Shown here: in pieces, positions 16,203 through 25,043 of the stretch
How the letters are laid out: every line of letters begins with the position of its first letter
How positions within the stretch are numbered: position 1 is the stretch's first letter
DNA from: Azospirillum rugosum
GTDB lineage: Bacteria; Pseudomonadota; Alphaproteobacteria; Azospirillales; Azospirillaceae
DNA: 64,000 nt
Assembly (NCBI RefSeq): GCF_017876155.1
Contig: NZ_JAGINP010000022.1
Coordinates: forward strand, 62,001-126,000
Direction: 5' to 3'
Program-made: the position numbers and the translations under genes
Notes under the pieces: model-generated
The model's database searches: none
Told to the model about the DNA's origin: nothing
The model's input: only the letters and a program-made list of their open reading frames with translations

Positions 16203-17114
16203 ATGAGCCAGTTGACCGAGATTCTGGATCCGCGTTTCCGCCGGCTGGTCAACTCCAACGCGCGGCTCGACCTGCTCCACACCGGTTGCCGCTGGGCGGA
16301 GGGGCCGGCCTATTTCCCGGCCGGGCGCTATCTGGTCTGGAGCGACATCCCCAACGACCGCATGCTGCGCTTTGATGAGACGACGGAGACGGTGGGCGTC
16401 TTCCGCTCCCCCGCCGGCTATTCCAACGGCAACACGGTGGACCGCCAGGGCCGGCTGGTGACCTGCGAGCACGGCAACCGCCGCGTCACCCGGACGGAGC
16501 ATGACGGGACCATCACCGTGCTGGCCGACCGGTACGAGGGCAAGCGGCTGAACAGCCCCAACGACGTCGTCGTCCGCTCCGACGGGACGATCTACTTCAC
16601 CGACCCGGCCTACGGCATCGACAGCGACTATGAAGGGCACAAGGCGGACAGCGAGATCGGCGCCTGCCACGTCTACCGGATCGACCCGCGCAGCGGCGCG
16701 GTGACCATCGCCGCGAACGACTTCGTGCGGCCGAACGGGCTGGCCTTCTCCGCGGACGAACGGACGCTCTACATTGCCGACACCGGGGCGACCCACGTCG
16801 CGGACGGGCCGCGGCACATCCGAACCTTCGCGGTGTCGGAGGAGGGCGGCCTGTCCGGCGGGGAGGTCTTCGCCACCTGCACCGCCGGCCTGTTCGACGG
16901 CTTCCGCCTGGACGAGGACGGGCGCCTCTGGACCAGCGCCGGCGACGGCGTCCACTGCTACCACCCCGACGGCACGCTGATCGGCAAGGTGCGCGTGCCG
17001 GAGGTCGTGGCCAACGTCGTCTTCGGCGGCCCAAAGCGGAACCGCCTGTACATCTGCGCCACGACCTCCCTCTACGCCGTGCTGACCTGCGTCAACGGCG
17101 TGAAGACGTTCTGA
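16203..17114 (+). CDS. SMP-30/gluconolactonase/LRE family protein
   Basis: A 303-residue six-bladed propeller lactonase. Family signatures include the metal-binding WAEGPAYFP glutamate near residue 30, LNSPNDVVVRSDGTIYFTDP with the catalytic/metal Asn-Asp pair, and RPNGLAFS. It hydrolyses sugar lactones to aldonic acids. The ATG at 16203 is preceded by GGAGG; the frame is open further upstream but without a ribosome site. Divergence from the sugar importer implies the two work on one catabolic route. Confidence 0.92.
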   Translation: MSQLTEILDPRFRRLVNSNARLDLLHTGCRWAEGPAYFPAGRYLVWSDIPNDRMLRFDETTETVGVFRSPAGYSNGNTVDRQGRLVTCEHGNRRVTRTEHDGTITVLADRYEGKRLNSPNDVVVRSDGTIYFTDPAYGIDSDYEGHKADSEIGACHVYRIDPRSGAVTIAANDFVRPNGLAFSADERTLYIADTGATHVADGPRHIRTFAVSEEGGLSGGEVFATCTAGLFDGFRLDEDGRLWTSAGDGVHCYHPDGTLIGKVRVPEVVANVVFGGPKRNRLYICATTSLYAVLTCVNGVKTF

Positions 17115-17129
17115 GGGGGCGCTGAAACG

Positions 17130-17265
17130 CCCTCTCCCAGCCCCGCTGGGAGAGGGAGGGACCCGCCGCAGGCGGGAGGGTGAGGGCAAGGTCGTCCCGA
17201 GAAACCGAGCCCTCACCCTCCCATGCTTCGCATGGGTCCCTCCCTCTCCCGCCGGAGGCGGGCGA
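17130..17265. repeat. Compound palindromic element between convergent genes
   Basis: Starts with CCCTCTCCCAG/CTGGGAGAGGG and ends with related CTCCCTCTCCCG sequence. In between, GAGGGTGAGGGC faces GCCCTCACCCTC. It lies between the convergent SMP-30 and SDR genes and belongs to the same family as the elements near 14.7 and 32.9 kb. It probably also serves as a terminator for both genes. Confidence 0.7.
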
Positions 17266-17270
17266 GGGGA

Positions 17271-18125
17271 TTAAGCGTCCGGGAAATCCGCCCCGAGCGA
17301 GGTGTCCTTCCAGGCCTCCACCTCCTCCAGCGTGGTCCTCAGCTTGCCGGTCACGCCCTCAAAGGCCATGCGGCCGAGCACGAGGCGCAGCGGCGGGTTG
17401 TCCGACTGCACGGCCTTGATGATCGCGTCGGCCGCGCGCACCGGGTCGCCGGGCTGCTTGCCGCTGTAGCCGGAGATCTGCTTGCGCCGCGAGCCCGCCG
17501 TCGCCTCGTAATCGTCGATGAAGGTGGCGGACTGCTTCAGGGAGCGGCCGGCCCAGTCGGTGCGGAAGGGGCCCGGCTCGACGATCAGCACGCGCAGGCC
17601 GATCGGCCCGACCTCCTTCGACAGCGATTCCGACAGGCCCTCCACCGCGAACTTGGTCGCGGCGTAGTAGCCGGAGCCGGGGAAGCCGATCATCCCGCCC
17701 TGGGAGGAGATGTTGACGATACACCCCGACCGCCGCGCGCGCATGCCCGGCAGCACGGCGCGGGTGACGGCAGCCAATCCGAAGACGTTGGTGTCGAACA
17801 TGGCGCGGATCTCCGCGTCCTCGCCCTCCTCCACCGCCGACAGGTAGCCGTAGCCGGCGTTGTTCACCAGCACGTCGATGCGGCCGAAGGCCTGCTCCGC
17901 CGCGCGCACCGCGCCGTCGACCTGGGCCTGGTCGGTGACGTCCAGCGCCACGGCGAGGCCGCGGCCGTCGTGCCCGGCCACGAGGTCCTTCAGGGTGTCC
18001 GGCTTGCGCGCGGTCGCCACGACCCGCCAGCCGCGCTCCAGCACGAGGCGGGCGAGTTCCCGGCCGAAGCCGGTGGAACAGCCGGTGATGAACCAGACGG
18101 GGGTGTCCGACTCGGTCGACGCCAT
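17271..18125 (-). CDS. Short-chain dehydrogenase/reductase
   Basis: A 284-residue classical SDR. The cofactor motif is TGCSTGFGRELA, NNAGYGY follows, the catalytic serine is in ISSQGG and the YxxxK pair is in YYAATKFAVEGL. The arginine in TARKPD after the second strand suggests NADP(H). It acts on an unknown carbonyl or alcohol in the cytoplasm. AGGAGAA precedes the ATG at 18125. Confidence 0.92.
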   Translation of the reverse strand: MASTESDTPVWFITGCSTGFGRELARLVLERGWRVVATARKPDTLKDLVAGHDGRGLAVALDVTDQAQVDGAVRAAEQAFGRIDVLVNNAGYGYLSAVEEGEDAEIRAMFDTNVFGLAAVTRAVLPGMRARRSGCIVNISSQGGMIGFPGSGYYAATKFAVEGLSESLSKEVGPIGLRVLIVEPGPFRTDWAGRSLKQSATFIDDYEATAGSRRKQISGYSGKQPGDPVRAADAIIKAVQSDNPPLRLVLGRMAFEGVTGKLRTTLEEVEAWKDTSLGADFPDA

Positions 18126-18331
18126 GGGCCTTCTCCTGACTCCGGAGGTTGGGACGGGTGGATTGTCGGCTCAACGCCAATCCGGGCCAACCGTTGCAAA
18201 ACCGAACCGAACGCATTCCACCGCTGCGGCCCTTGCAAGCCTCGTATGAACGGGCGGAGAATCGGAAGCGTTGCTTTATTCCGCGGCGCGCCCATGATGC
18301 GCGGCCGTTTCGATACCCCATCGAGTGACCC

Positions 18332-20221
18332 ATGGCCGAAAGCCCCTCCCCCGCCACCCACGGCACGGCGAAGCTCCGCGCGCTCACCCTCGGCGCGCTG
18401 GGGGTCGTGTACGGGGACATCGGCACCAGCCCGCTCTACACCCTTCGGGAATGCTTCACCCAGGGCGGCTTCGCGACCGATCCCGAAACCACGCTGGGCA
18501 TCCTGTCGCTGATCTTCTGGGCGCTGGTCGTCGTGGTGACGGTCAAGTACGTCGTCTTCATCATGCGCGCCGACAACCAGGGCGAGGGCGGCATCCTGGC
18601 CCTGACCGCGCTGGCCTTGCGCGGGATGCGCCCAGGGCACCGCAAGACGAAGGCGGTGATGGCCGCCGGCATCATCGGGGCGGCGCTGTTCTACGGCGAC
18701 GCCGTCATCACCCCGGCCATCTCGGTGCTGAGCGCGGTGGAGGGGCTGAGCGTCGCGGCCCCGGTGTTCGACCGCTTCGTCCTGCCGATCACGCTGACCA
18801 TCCTGGTGCTGCTGTTCGTCGTGCAGCGCTATGGCACCGCGCGGGTTGGGTCGCTGTTCGGGCCGGTGATGGTCGTCTGGTTCCTCGTTCTTGCGGCGCT
18901 CGGCCTCGCCCAGATCGTTCAGGAGCCGCAGGTGCTGGAGGCGCTGCTGCCCACCCACGCCGTCCGCATGCTGGCCGACCACGGCTGGCACGGCTTCCTC
19001 CTGCTGGGCGCGGTCGTGCTGGCGGTCACGGGGGGCGAGGCGCTCTACGCCGACATGGGCCATTTCGGTCGCTTCCCGATCCGGATCGCCTGGTTCGGGC
19101 TGGTTCTGCCGTCGCTGCTGCTCTGCTACTTCGGCCAGGGCGCCCTGATCCTGCGCGAGCCGATCGCCATCGAGAACCCCTTCTTCCACCTCGCCCCGGA
19201 CTGGGCGCAGCTGCCGCTCGTCGCGCTGGCGACCGCGGCCACGGTGATCGCGAGCCAGGCGGTGATCTCCGGCGCCTTCTCCATGACGCGGCAGGCCATG
19301 CACCTGCGCTACCTGCCGCGCATGGAGGTGCGGCACACGTCCGCCCACGAGATCGGGCAGATCTACCTGCCGGCGATCAACTGGTTCCTTCTGGCCGGCG
19401 TGGTGCTGCTGGTGATCGTCTTCCAGTCCTCCACCAACCTCGCCGCCGCCTACGGCATCGCGGTGACCGGGACGATGGTCGCGACCACGGCGCTGGCCTA
19501 CAAGGTGGCGCGGCGGCTCGGCCGCTGGCCGCTGGTCCCGGCGATCCTGGCGCTGGCGGGATTCCTCAGCGTCGACCTCGCCTTCTTCGGAGCGAACCTG
19601 CTGAAGGTGGCGGACGGCGGCTGGTTCCCGCTGCTCGTCGCGGCGGCGGTGTTCTGGCTGATGATGACGTGGCGGCGCGGACGCGTGGTGCTGCGCGAGC
19701 GCCTGGCCGAGAGCGGCATGCCCATGGACCTGTTCCTCGACCGGGTCAAGGGCGGCTCCGTCCCCCGCGTTCCCGGCACGGCGGTGTTCCTGACCAGCAG
19801 CGCGCGCGGCCTGCCGCCCTCGCTGCTGCACAACCTGAAGCACAACAAGGTGCTGCACGAGCGGGTGGTGCTGCTGACCGTGGAGACGGAGGACGTGCCC
19901 TACGTCCCCGCGGCCGACCGGTTCCAGGTCACGCCCTACACCGCGGGCTTCTTCCGGGTGATCGCCCATTACGGCTTCATGGACGAGCCGGACATCCCCA
20001 ACGCCCTGCTGGAACGCCGCATCCCCGGCCTGCCCTTCGACCCCATGGACACGACCTACTTCGTCAGCCGCGAGACGCTGATCCCCTCCAGCCGGCCGGA
20101 CCTGCCGCGCTGGCAGGAGCTGGTCTTCATCGCCCTGTCCAAGCTGTCGGGCAGCGCGTCGGAGTATTTCCGCATCCCGCCCGGCCGCGTGGTCGAGCTG
20201 GGCATGCAGATCGAGATCTGA
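18332..20221 (+). CDS. kup: Kup-type low-affinity potassium transporter
   Basis: A 629-residue inner-membrane K+ uptake protein. The N-terminal VYGDIGTSPLYTLRE signature, about twelve hydrophobic helices and the GEALYADMGHFG segment are diagnostic of the KUP/HAK family. A hydrophilic C-terminal domain of about 160 residues follows. Length is normal. The start at 18332 has GAGTGA upstream. The gene appears monocistronic. Confidence 0.96.
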   Translation: MAESPSPATHGTAKLRALTLGALGVVYGDIGTSPLYTLRECFTQGGFATDPETTLGILSLIFWALVVVVTVKYVVFIMRADNQGEGGILALTALALRGMRPGHRKTKAVMAAGIIGAALFYGDAVITPAISVLSAVEGLSVAAPVFDRFVLPITLTILVLLFVVQRYGTARVGSLFGPVMVVWFLVLAALGLAQIVQEPQVLEALLPTHAVRMLADHGWHGFLLLGAVVLAVTGGEALYADMGHFGRFPIRIAWFGLVLPSLLLCYFGQGALILREPIAIENPFFHLAPDWAQLPLVALATAATVIASQAVISGAFSMTRQAMHLRYLPRMEVRHTSAHEIGQIYLPAINWFLLAGVVLLVIVFQSSTNLAAAYGIAVTGTMVATTALAYKVARRLGRWPLVPAILALAGFLSVDLAFFGANLLKVADGGWFPLLVAAAVFWLMMTWRRGRVVLRERLAESGMPMDLFLDRVKGGSVPRVPGTAVFLTSSARGLPPSLLHNLKHNKVLHERVVLLTVETEDVPYVPAADRFQVTPYTAGFFRVIAHYGFMDEPDIPNALLERRIPGLPFDPMDTTYFVSRETLIPSSRPDLPRWQELVFIALSKLSGSASEYFRIPPGRVVELGMQIEI

Positions 20222-20360
20222 CGGGTATCGGGAGCGGTCGGCGGTTCTTCCTAGGCCGCCGCCCTCCCCCGCCGGCTATCACCTTTTGCGAGTTGGTGCG
20301 CCGCCCCGCGATCGGCTACATGGACAGGAATTGCCGCTTCGCGAATGGGGTTAGCCGACG

Positions 20361-20723
20361 ATGTCCAAGCCTTTCCATGTGATCGTCGCCGAGGACGACC
20401 CGCTGATCGCGGTGACCATCGCGGAGACGCTGGAAGCCCGCGGCCACCGCGTCACCATCGGGCGCAACGGTTTCGACGCCTACAAGATCGACGAGAAGGA
20501 CCCGGCCGACATCCTGGTCACCGACATCCGGATGCCGCATTTCGACGGGACCAGCCTGATCAACCGCATGCGGGAGCATCGGCCCGAGCTGCCGATCCTG
20601 GTGACCACCGGCGTCACCGAGAACCTCCCGGATGAAGAGCCGGGGCTGATCGCCGTCGTTCAGAAGCCCTTCACCGAGGACGCGCTGCTGCGCGCCTTCC
20701 AATCCCTGCTGGGCACCGCGTAA
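20361..20723 (+). CDS. Single-domain response regulator (CheY-like)
   Basis: A 120-residue receiver domain with no output domain. The acidic pocket is EDD near residue 11, the phospho-acceptor aspartate is in VTDIRMP (D near residue 55), followed by the TT/S position in LVTTG and the conserved Lys in VQKPF. No histidine kinase is adjacent, so its partner is unknown. Confidence 0.9.
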   Translation: MSKPFHVIVAEDDPLIAVTIAETLEARGHRVTIGRNGFDAYKIDEKDPADILVTDIRMPHFDGTSLINRMREHRPELPILVTTGVTENLPDEEPGLIAVVQKPFTEDALLRAFQSLLGTA

Positions 20724-20825
20724 TAGCGGAATTCCGCGCGAAGACGTGACGGCCGTCACAGCCAGGGCGGGTGCGGCGTGGTAGGTGGGGGAGGATACGT
20801 CCACCCCTGCCCCCGAACCCTCGCC

Positions 20826-21038
20826 ATGACGACGCCCGCCACCACCGCGCTGACCGACACCGCGCTGACCGACATGGACCGCGTCCTCCTCCGCACCGCC
20901 CTGAAGGCCGCGCAGCGCCATGGCGTGCGCTGCGTCGGCCTGCGCATCGACACGCTGGAACGGCTGCTCGACCATCTCGGGGCGCTGGAGGAAAGCCGGC
21001 GGCCAAGCCCCGCGGCCGCGCCGCCTCGTTCCCGGTAG
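20826..21038 (+). CDS. Small hypothetical protein
   Basis: A 70-residue frame starting at the ATG at 20826. A Thr/Ala-rich N-terminus is followed by an amphipathic segment (DRVLLRTALKAAQRHGV and LRIDTLERLLDHLGALEE) and a Pro/Ser/Arg tail. No ribosome site is striking and I recognise no family. Codon use looks coding, so it may be real. Confidence 0.4.
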   Translation: MTTPATTALTDTALTDMDRVLLRTALKAAQRHGVRCVGLRIDTLERLLDHLGALEESRRPSPAAAPPRSR

Positions 21039-21053
21039 CGGCTGCGCCGGCCA

Positions 21054-22112
21054 TCACCGACGGCCGGCGAACTCTCCCGTCCGTTCGACCAAGTCGTCGA
21101 GGTTGCGGCGGAACTGTTCCAGGGCGAATCCGGTGCCGAACAGGCGCCAGAGCGTTTCGGTCGGCAGATGGCGGGTCTGCTGCGCCCGCCGCATCGCGTC
21201 GATCGCCCCCCGGTACTCGCCGATCGCGCCGACCATGTCCGCCGACGGGCCGGGCGCGCTGCCCGTCGACAGCGACCCGGCCAAGTGCCGCAGCACGGCG
21301 GCGCCGGTCCGCGCCGCGGACATCCAGCTATCCGCCGCCCCGGCGGGCAGGGCCTGGTCGCCCGGTTCCCCCACCGCACGGCGCAGCATGACGACGTCGT
21401 GGCGCAGGCGCATCAGCGTGCGCAGCAGGGGTTCCGGATCGGGCATGTCGGTCAGGCGGGAGCGCCGCTCGCGCGCCGCCTCCCCCACCAGCACCTCCAG
21501 CCGGTTCAGGCTCTGGCGCGTCCGGACCACCAGCGCGGTCATGCCGGCCGGGTCGCCGGGTGTCGCCAGCGCGTCCAGCTGGTCGGCCAGCAGCCCCGCG
21601 ACCTCCCCCGCCGTGTCGAGGACCGACCGCGACGCGCGGGCCGGCACGACCAGCACCGACACGAGGATGCCGACCGCGCAGCCCAGCCCGACCTCCAGGA
21701 CACGGTCGGTCGCGAATCCCAGCGGCCCCAGGGTCGAACCGCTGGCGGACAGAAGCACGATGATGGCGGTGATCGGCGCGATCCGGAACCCGGCGGAGAA
21801 GGCGGCCATGAAGGACAGCGGCGCCACGGACAGGATCAGAGCCGCGGCCTGGGCCGGGGTGTCGTTGTGCGGGACCAGGAAGGCCACCGCGCTGCCGTAG
21901 ACGGCGCCGAGCAGGGATCCCGCGAACCGGTCGATCGCCGCCTTCAGCGACCCGCCGACGTTGCTTTGCGTGACGATCAGCGCCGTGATCACGGCCCAGA
22001 ACCCCTGCGGCAGGCCGAACGCCTCGGCCAGCGCGAAGGCAACCAGGCTCGACGCCGTCATCCGCAGGGCATGCACCAGCTTCGAACGGTTGCGGGACAG
22101 CCAGCGCGCCAC
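21054..22112 (-). CDS. FUSC-family membrane protein
   Basis: About 352 residues. The N-terminal half has six hydrophobic helices, including ALAEAFGLPQGFWAVITALIVTQ and a second GFRIAPITAIIVLLSA repeat, which match the fusaric-acid-resistance/aromatic efflux FUSC domain. The C-terminal half is a cytoplasmic helical region. I start at the GTG at 22112 because GGAGGT lies just before it; an in-frame TTG at 22172 is weaker. Substrate unknown. Confidence 0.82.
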   Translation of the reverse strand: MARWLSRNRSKLVHALRMTASSLVAFALAEAFGLPQGFWAVITALIVTQSNVGGSLKAAIDRFAGSLLGAVYGSAVAFLVPHNDTPAQAAALILSVAPLSFMAAFSAGFRIAPITAIIVLLSASGSTLGPLGFATDRVLEVGLGCAVGILVSVLVVPARASRSVLDTAGEVAGLLADQLDALATPGDPAGMTALVVRTRQSLNRLEVLVGEAARERRSRLTDMPDPEPLLRTLMRLRHDVVMLRRAVGEPGDQALPAGAADSWMSAARTGAAVLRHLAGSLSTGSAPGPSADMVGAIGEYRGAIDAMRRAQQTRHLPTETLWRLFGTGFALEQFRRNLDDLVERTGEFAGRR

Positions 22113-22246
22113 CGGACCTCCGTCTTCCTGCAGTCCGCCCGCAGAGTGCCCGTGCGCTCCGTCCGGCGACAAGGACTCTTGCGGAGGACTACTCCGCGTC
22201 GGCCATTAGGCGCCGGCCGGACGCGACGAAGGTCCTTCCAGATGCG

Positions 22247-22645
22247 TCACAGCGCCGAATATTGTTCGTCGGTGACCTGTTCCAGCCAGTCCACGGCCTT
22301 GCCGTCGAGCCGTTCCTGGATGGCGATGTGCGTCATGGCGGTGGTCGGCGCCGCGCCGTGCCAGTGCTTCTCGCCCGGCGGGAACCAGACGACGTCGCCC
22401 GGCCGGATTTCCTCGATGGGGCCGCCCCAGCGCTGCGCCCAGCCGCAGCCGGCGGTGACGATCAGGGTCTGGCCCAGCGGATGGGTGTGCCAGGCGGTCC
22501 GGGCGCCCGGCTCGAAGGTCACGCTGGCGCCGGCCACGCGGGCCGGGTCGTCCGCCTGGAACAGCGGGTCGATGCGGACAGTGCCGGTGAAATACTCGGC
22601 CGGACCTTTTGCGGACGGCTGCGAGCCACTTCTCTTGATGTCCAT
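22247..22645 (-). CDS. Cupin-domain protein
   Basis: A 132-residue single-domain cupin of the YhhW/carboxymuconolactone-associated type. Motif 1 is visible as TAWHTHPLGQTLIVTAGCGWAQ and motif 2 as PGDVVWFPPGEKHWHGAAP, giving the usual His/Glu-type metal ligands. The ATG at 22645 is supported by AAGGAA upstream. Homologues often sit with quinone or aldehyde metabolism genes; the reaction here is unknown. Confidence 0.88.
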   Translation of the reverse strand: MDIKRSGSQPSAKGPAEYFTGTVRIDPLFQADDPARVAGASVTFEPGARTAWHTHPLGQTLIVTAGCGWAQRWGGPIEEIRPGDVVWFPPGEKHWHGAAPTTAMTHIAIQERLDGKAVDWLEQVTDEQYSAL

Positions 22646-22686
22646 GATTGAAATTCCTTCTACCGGTTTGCGCCGCCCAAGCCCCC

Positions 22687-23493
22687 TCAGCCGGGATGCC
22701 ACCCGCCGGACTGCGGCCGCTTGAGTTCCCGCACCACCGAGCCGAAGCAGGAGCGCACCTGGTCGCGGTCGTACCTGAGTTCGATCGGGCGCAGGGTGAA
22801 CAGGACGCTCGCCATGGCCTGGTAGAAGCGCATGTAGGACCAGTTCAGGCCGGCGCCCAGGACCGCCCCGGTGACCGGCACCGCCTGCACCGCGACCTTC
22901 GGCAGGATGGCGCCGGCGTAGCGCACGGCGACCCGCGCGACGATTTCCGCCAGTTCCGGCGCGCCGACCCGCGCCGCGAAGAAGGCGAGGTCGGCGTCGT
23001 CGTCGTGTTCCAGGGGGCCGCCGTAGGCGAAGGTCTCGATGCAGGTCGCCTGAACGCCGGGATCGCTGAGGTCGGCGCCCTTGGAGCGGGCGACGTCGGC
23101 GATCGACCGCAGGATGGTGACGGTCGTCACCGGCAGCTCCACGAGGATCGCGGGAAGGCCGAGAAAGCCGCTGATGCCGCCGGACGCCGCGGCGGCGAGG
23201 CTGTAGAGGCCTTGCGACGCGTTGCGCCCGGCGTCATTCTCCATGCCGCTGAGCGACACCCGCTGGGCGTAGTCGAGCGTGTCGCGGACCTTGCCCACGA
23301 TGCCGTCCTTGACGCCCACCGGAAGGCGGTTCAGCCCCTTCTCGATCGTGCCACCCAGCGTGGTCATCACCCCCATCAGCGCGCCCTGGGCCGCCAGATA
23401 CTCGGCCGCCGCCCGCTCAAGCGTTTCGTAGTCCGCCGGATCCAGCATGGCGCAGGCGTTGGTCTGGCGCGAAACGACGGCGCGTCCCTGCAT
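22687..23493 (-). CDS. EcsC-family protein
   Basis: A 268-residue protein with the EcsC pattern: GLYSLAAAASGGISGFLGLPAILVELPVTTVTILRSIADVA, CIETFAYGG, and the C-terminal GAGLNWSYMRFYQ. Members are of unclear function and linked by homology to Bacillus EcsC. GGGGAGA precedes the ATG at 23493, which I prefer over an in-frame codon at 23565. It lies 41 bases upstream of the cupin gene on the same strand, so the two may be co-transcribed. Confidence 0.8.
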   Translation of the reverse strand: MQGRAVVSRQTNACAMLDPADYETLERAAAEYLAAQGALMGVMTTLGGTIEKGLNRLPVGVKDGIVGKVRDTLDYAQRVSLSGMENDAGRNASQGLYSLAAAASGGISGFLGLPAILVELPVTTVTILRSIADVARSKGADLSDPGVQATCIETFAYGGPLEHDDDADLAFFAARVGAPELAEIVARVAVRYAGAILPKVAVQAVPVTGAVLGAGLNWSYMRFYQAMASVLFTLRPIELRYDRDQVRSCFGSVVRELKRPQSGGWHPG

Positions 23494-23661
23494 GTGGTGT
23501 CTCCCCGATTCGTGACGCTGAACATGTCCTGTGCTTAACAGCGCCGCCCGCCGGGCGGATCGCACGCGATCCTATGTGGGCGCATCGTTGGCCCTGCGCA
23601 CTGTTCGTGCGGCCGTAATTTTCCCGCCTTCCTGCCCTGCGATGATTGCGTATCTTGTATA

Positions 23662-23671
23662 TGGTATACCA
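23662..23671. promoter_or_regulatory. TGGTATACCA palindrome upstream of a small protein gene
   Basis: A perfect 10-base palindrome in an AT-rich patch (23650-23682), about 38 bases before the start of the 43-residue gene. TGGTATACCA-like sites are typical of GntR/FadR-class regulators. A TATATT hexamer at 23675-23680 could be the -10 box. No regulator gene of that class is in the window. Confidence 0.4.
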
Positions 23672-23708
23672 GACTATATTGAGGCCATCAGATCAACGGA
23701 GACACACC

Positions 23709-23840
23709 ATGACGACCACCACCTTCTCCCACGGCACCGCCCCGGCCTCCTCGAACGCCGGTCACTCCATCCGCGAGTTCCTGACCGACTGGTTCAAGGC
23801 CACCCCGGTCTACATCGTCTACAGCCTCTTCGCCCGCTAA
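23709..23840 (+). CDS. 43-residue small protein of unknown function
   Basis: The ATG at 23709 follows GGAG at good spacing. The peptide has a Thr/Ser-rich N-terminus and a C-terminal amphipathic segment, IREFLTDWFKATPVYIVYSLFAR, which could associate with a membrane. The gene has its own AT-rich promoter-like region with a palindrome and is followed by a strong terminator, so it looks like an independently expressed small-protein gene. I recognise no family. Confidence 0.6.
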   Translation: MTTTTFSHGTAPASSNAGHSIREFLTDWFKATPVYIVYSLFAR

Positions 23841-23887
23841 GCCGCCGCTGTTCCGGCGCCGCGCAGGCGGCACAGGTTGATACCGAA

Positions 23888-23926
23888 AAACGGGCTGCGC
23901 CTCCGGCGCGGCCTGTTTTCGTTTTT
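23888..23926 (+). terminator. Intrinsic terminator after the small protein gene
   Basis: Arms AAACGGGCTGCGC and GCGCGGCCTGTTT pair with two imperfect positions around a short CTCCG loop, and the stem runs into TTTTCGTTTTT. This is a normal rho-independent terminator oriented with the 43-residue gene. Confidence 0.75.
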
Positions 23927-24024
23927 GGTCAGCGACAATTCGCCGATCATCCCGCCCTTGCCGCCGGCTCCGCGCGCCGTTAACATTTCGACTGTTCTGG
24001 AAACGTCGGCGCGAGCACCCCGTC

Positions 24025-24525
24025 ATGGAACAGAAGGCCGTCCTGTCGGCGCCATCCGTCACTCCCCCGACCGCGGAGGACATGCCGCTGCTGGCCGAGC
24101 TGCTCGCCGCTGATGGTCTTCCCACCGGGGACCTCACCGCGCCGGGGCGGCACTTCTGGCGGGTGGAGGACGGGGACGGGCTGCTCGGCTACGGCGGCCT
24201 GGAGGCCTATGGCGCGGATGGCCTGCTGCGCTCCGTCGTCGTTCCGGTCGAGCGGCGCGGCGGCGGGGCCGGCCGGGCCGTCGTCGCCGCGGTGAGCGAG
24301 GAGGCCCGGCGCCTGGGCGTGGAGCGGCTCTGGCTGCTGACCATCGGTGTCGCGGGCTTTTTCGAACGGCTGGGTTTCCAGCGCGCCGACCGCAAGTCCG
24401 CCCCCGCGGACATCGCCGCGAGCGCGCAGTTCGCCGGCCTGTGTCCGGGCAGCGCCGTCTGCCTGCGCCGCGACCTGATTCCACCCGCTACGGCGACGTC
24501 CGGCCATCCAGCCGGTCGAGAATGA
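24025..24525 (+). CDS. ArsN2-like GNAT acetyltransferase
   Basis: A 166-residue GNAT protein. The acetyl-CoA region reads VERRGGGAGRAVVAAV, and the C-terminal half has LLTIGVAGFFERLGFQRADRKSAP, then AASAQFAGLCPGSAVCL. The last block closely resembles ArsN2 N-acetyltransferases of arsenic islands. No other ars gene is near, so arsenic detoxification is only suggested. Its 3' end overlaps the convergent small gene by 38 bases. Confidence 0.75.
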   Translation: MEQKAVLSAPSVTPPTAEDMPLLAELLAADGLPTGDLTAPGRHFWRVEDGDGLLGYGGLEAYGADGLLRSVVVPVERRGGGAGRAVVAAVSEEARRLGVERLWLLTIGVAGFFERLGFQRADRKSAPADIAASAQFAGLCPGSAVCLRRDLIPPATATSGHPAGRE

Positions 24526-24694
24526 CCTGAGCCTCCTTCAGGAGGGCGTCGCGCACCAGGGTGAGTTTCCGCACCGCCGATTGCGCGTTCCGGCCCCGGT
24601 CCTCCTCCAGCGCGATCCGCTCGTCGATCCGCGTGATGTCCTGTTCGATGAACCTCAGGGATTCCCGGGCCTTTTCCTCGTCCTGGGTGTTCAT
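24488..24694 (-). CDS. Small helical protein
   Basis: A 68-residue charged protein, probably a two-helix coiled coil (ESLRFIEQDITRIDERIALEEDRGRNAQSAVRKLTLVRDALL). The ATG at 24694 is preceded by GGAGGGG, a strong ribosome site. It converges on and overlaps the acetyltransferase gene. No family recognised. Confidence 0.6.
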   Translation of the reverse strand: MNTQDEEKARESLRFIEQDITRIDERIALEEDRGRNAQSAVRKLTLVRDALLKEAQVILDRLDGRTSP

Positions 24695-25043
24695 GACGTC
24701 CCCTCCGGCGATCCTCCACGTTCTTATGCGGACAGTGTCCGCCACTTTGGACGCCCGGGCCAGTTCCTGTGAGGGCTATCGCCTGTCCCCAATGGGCGAA
24801 TCGCGCCACCGACGCGCGGCTGACGCCCGGCGACTCCCGGCCTGTCCGTCACGCACGGCCGTATGTTGACAGGCCGCCGGAATCGGTTTCTGATCGTTGA
24901 AAACACGCCACGCGTCCAGCGCATGGCGATAAGTCACCATCGAATCCACGGGCGCCCACACAACGTGCGAACAAGACCCGGGAACGATGGCGGGGGTTTT
25001 CGTCACATGCCACACAGTCACCGCATGGGGGACATGGGACATT
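24695..25043. other. Intergenic region upstream of the peptide importer
   Basis: 349 bases without a supported gene. It holds a perfect 15-base palindrome at 24728-24742 just upstream of the small minus-strand gene. TTGACA occurs at 24865-24870, but no good -10 is found at the right distance. The promoter of the peptide ABC operon must lie here. Confidence 0.5.
24728..24742. promoter_or_regulatory. GCGGACA-G-TGTCCGC perfect palindrome
   Basis: Seven-base arms around a single G, 34 bases upstream of the minus-strand small-protein start at 24694. The size and symmetry suit a dimeric repressor. The binding protein is unknown. Confidence 0.4.
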
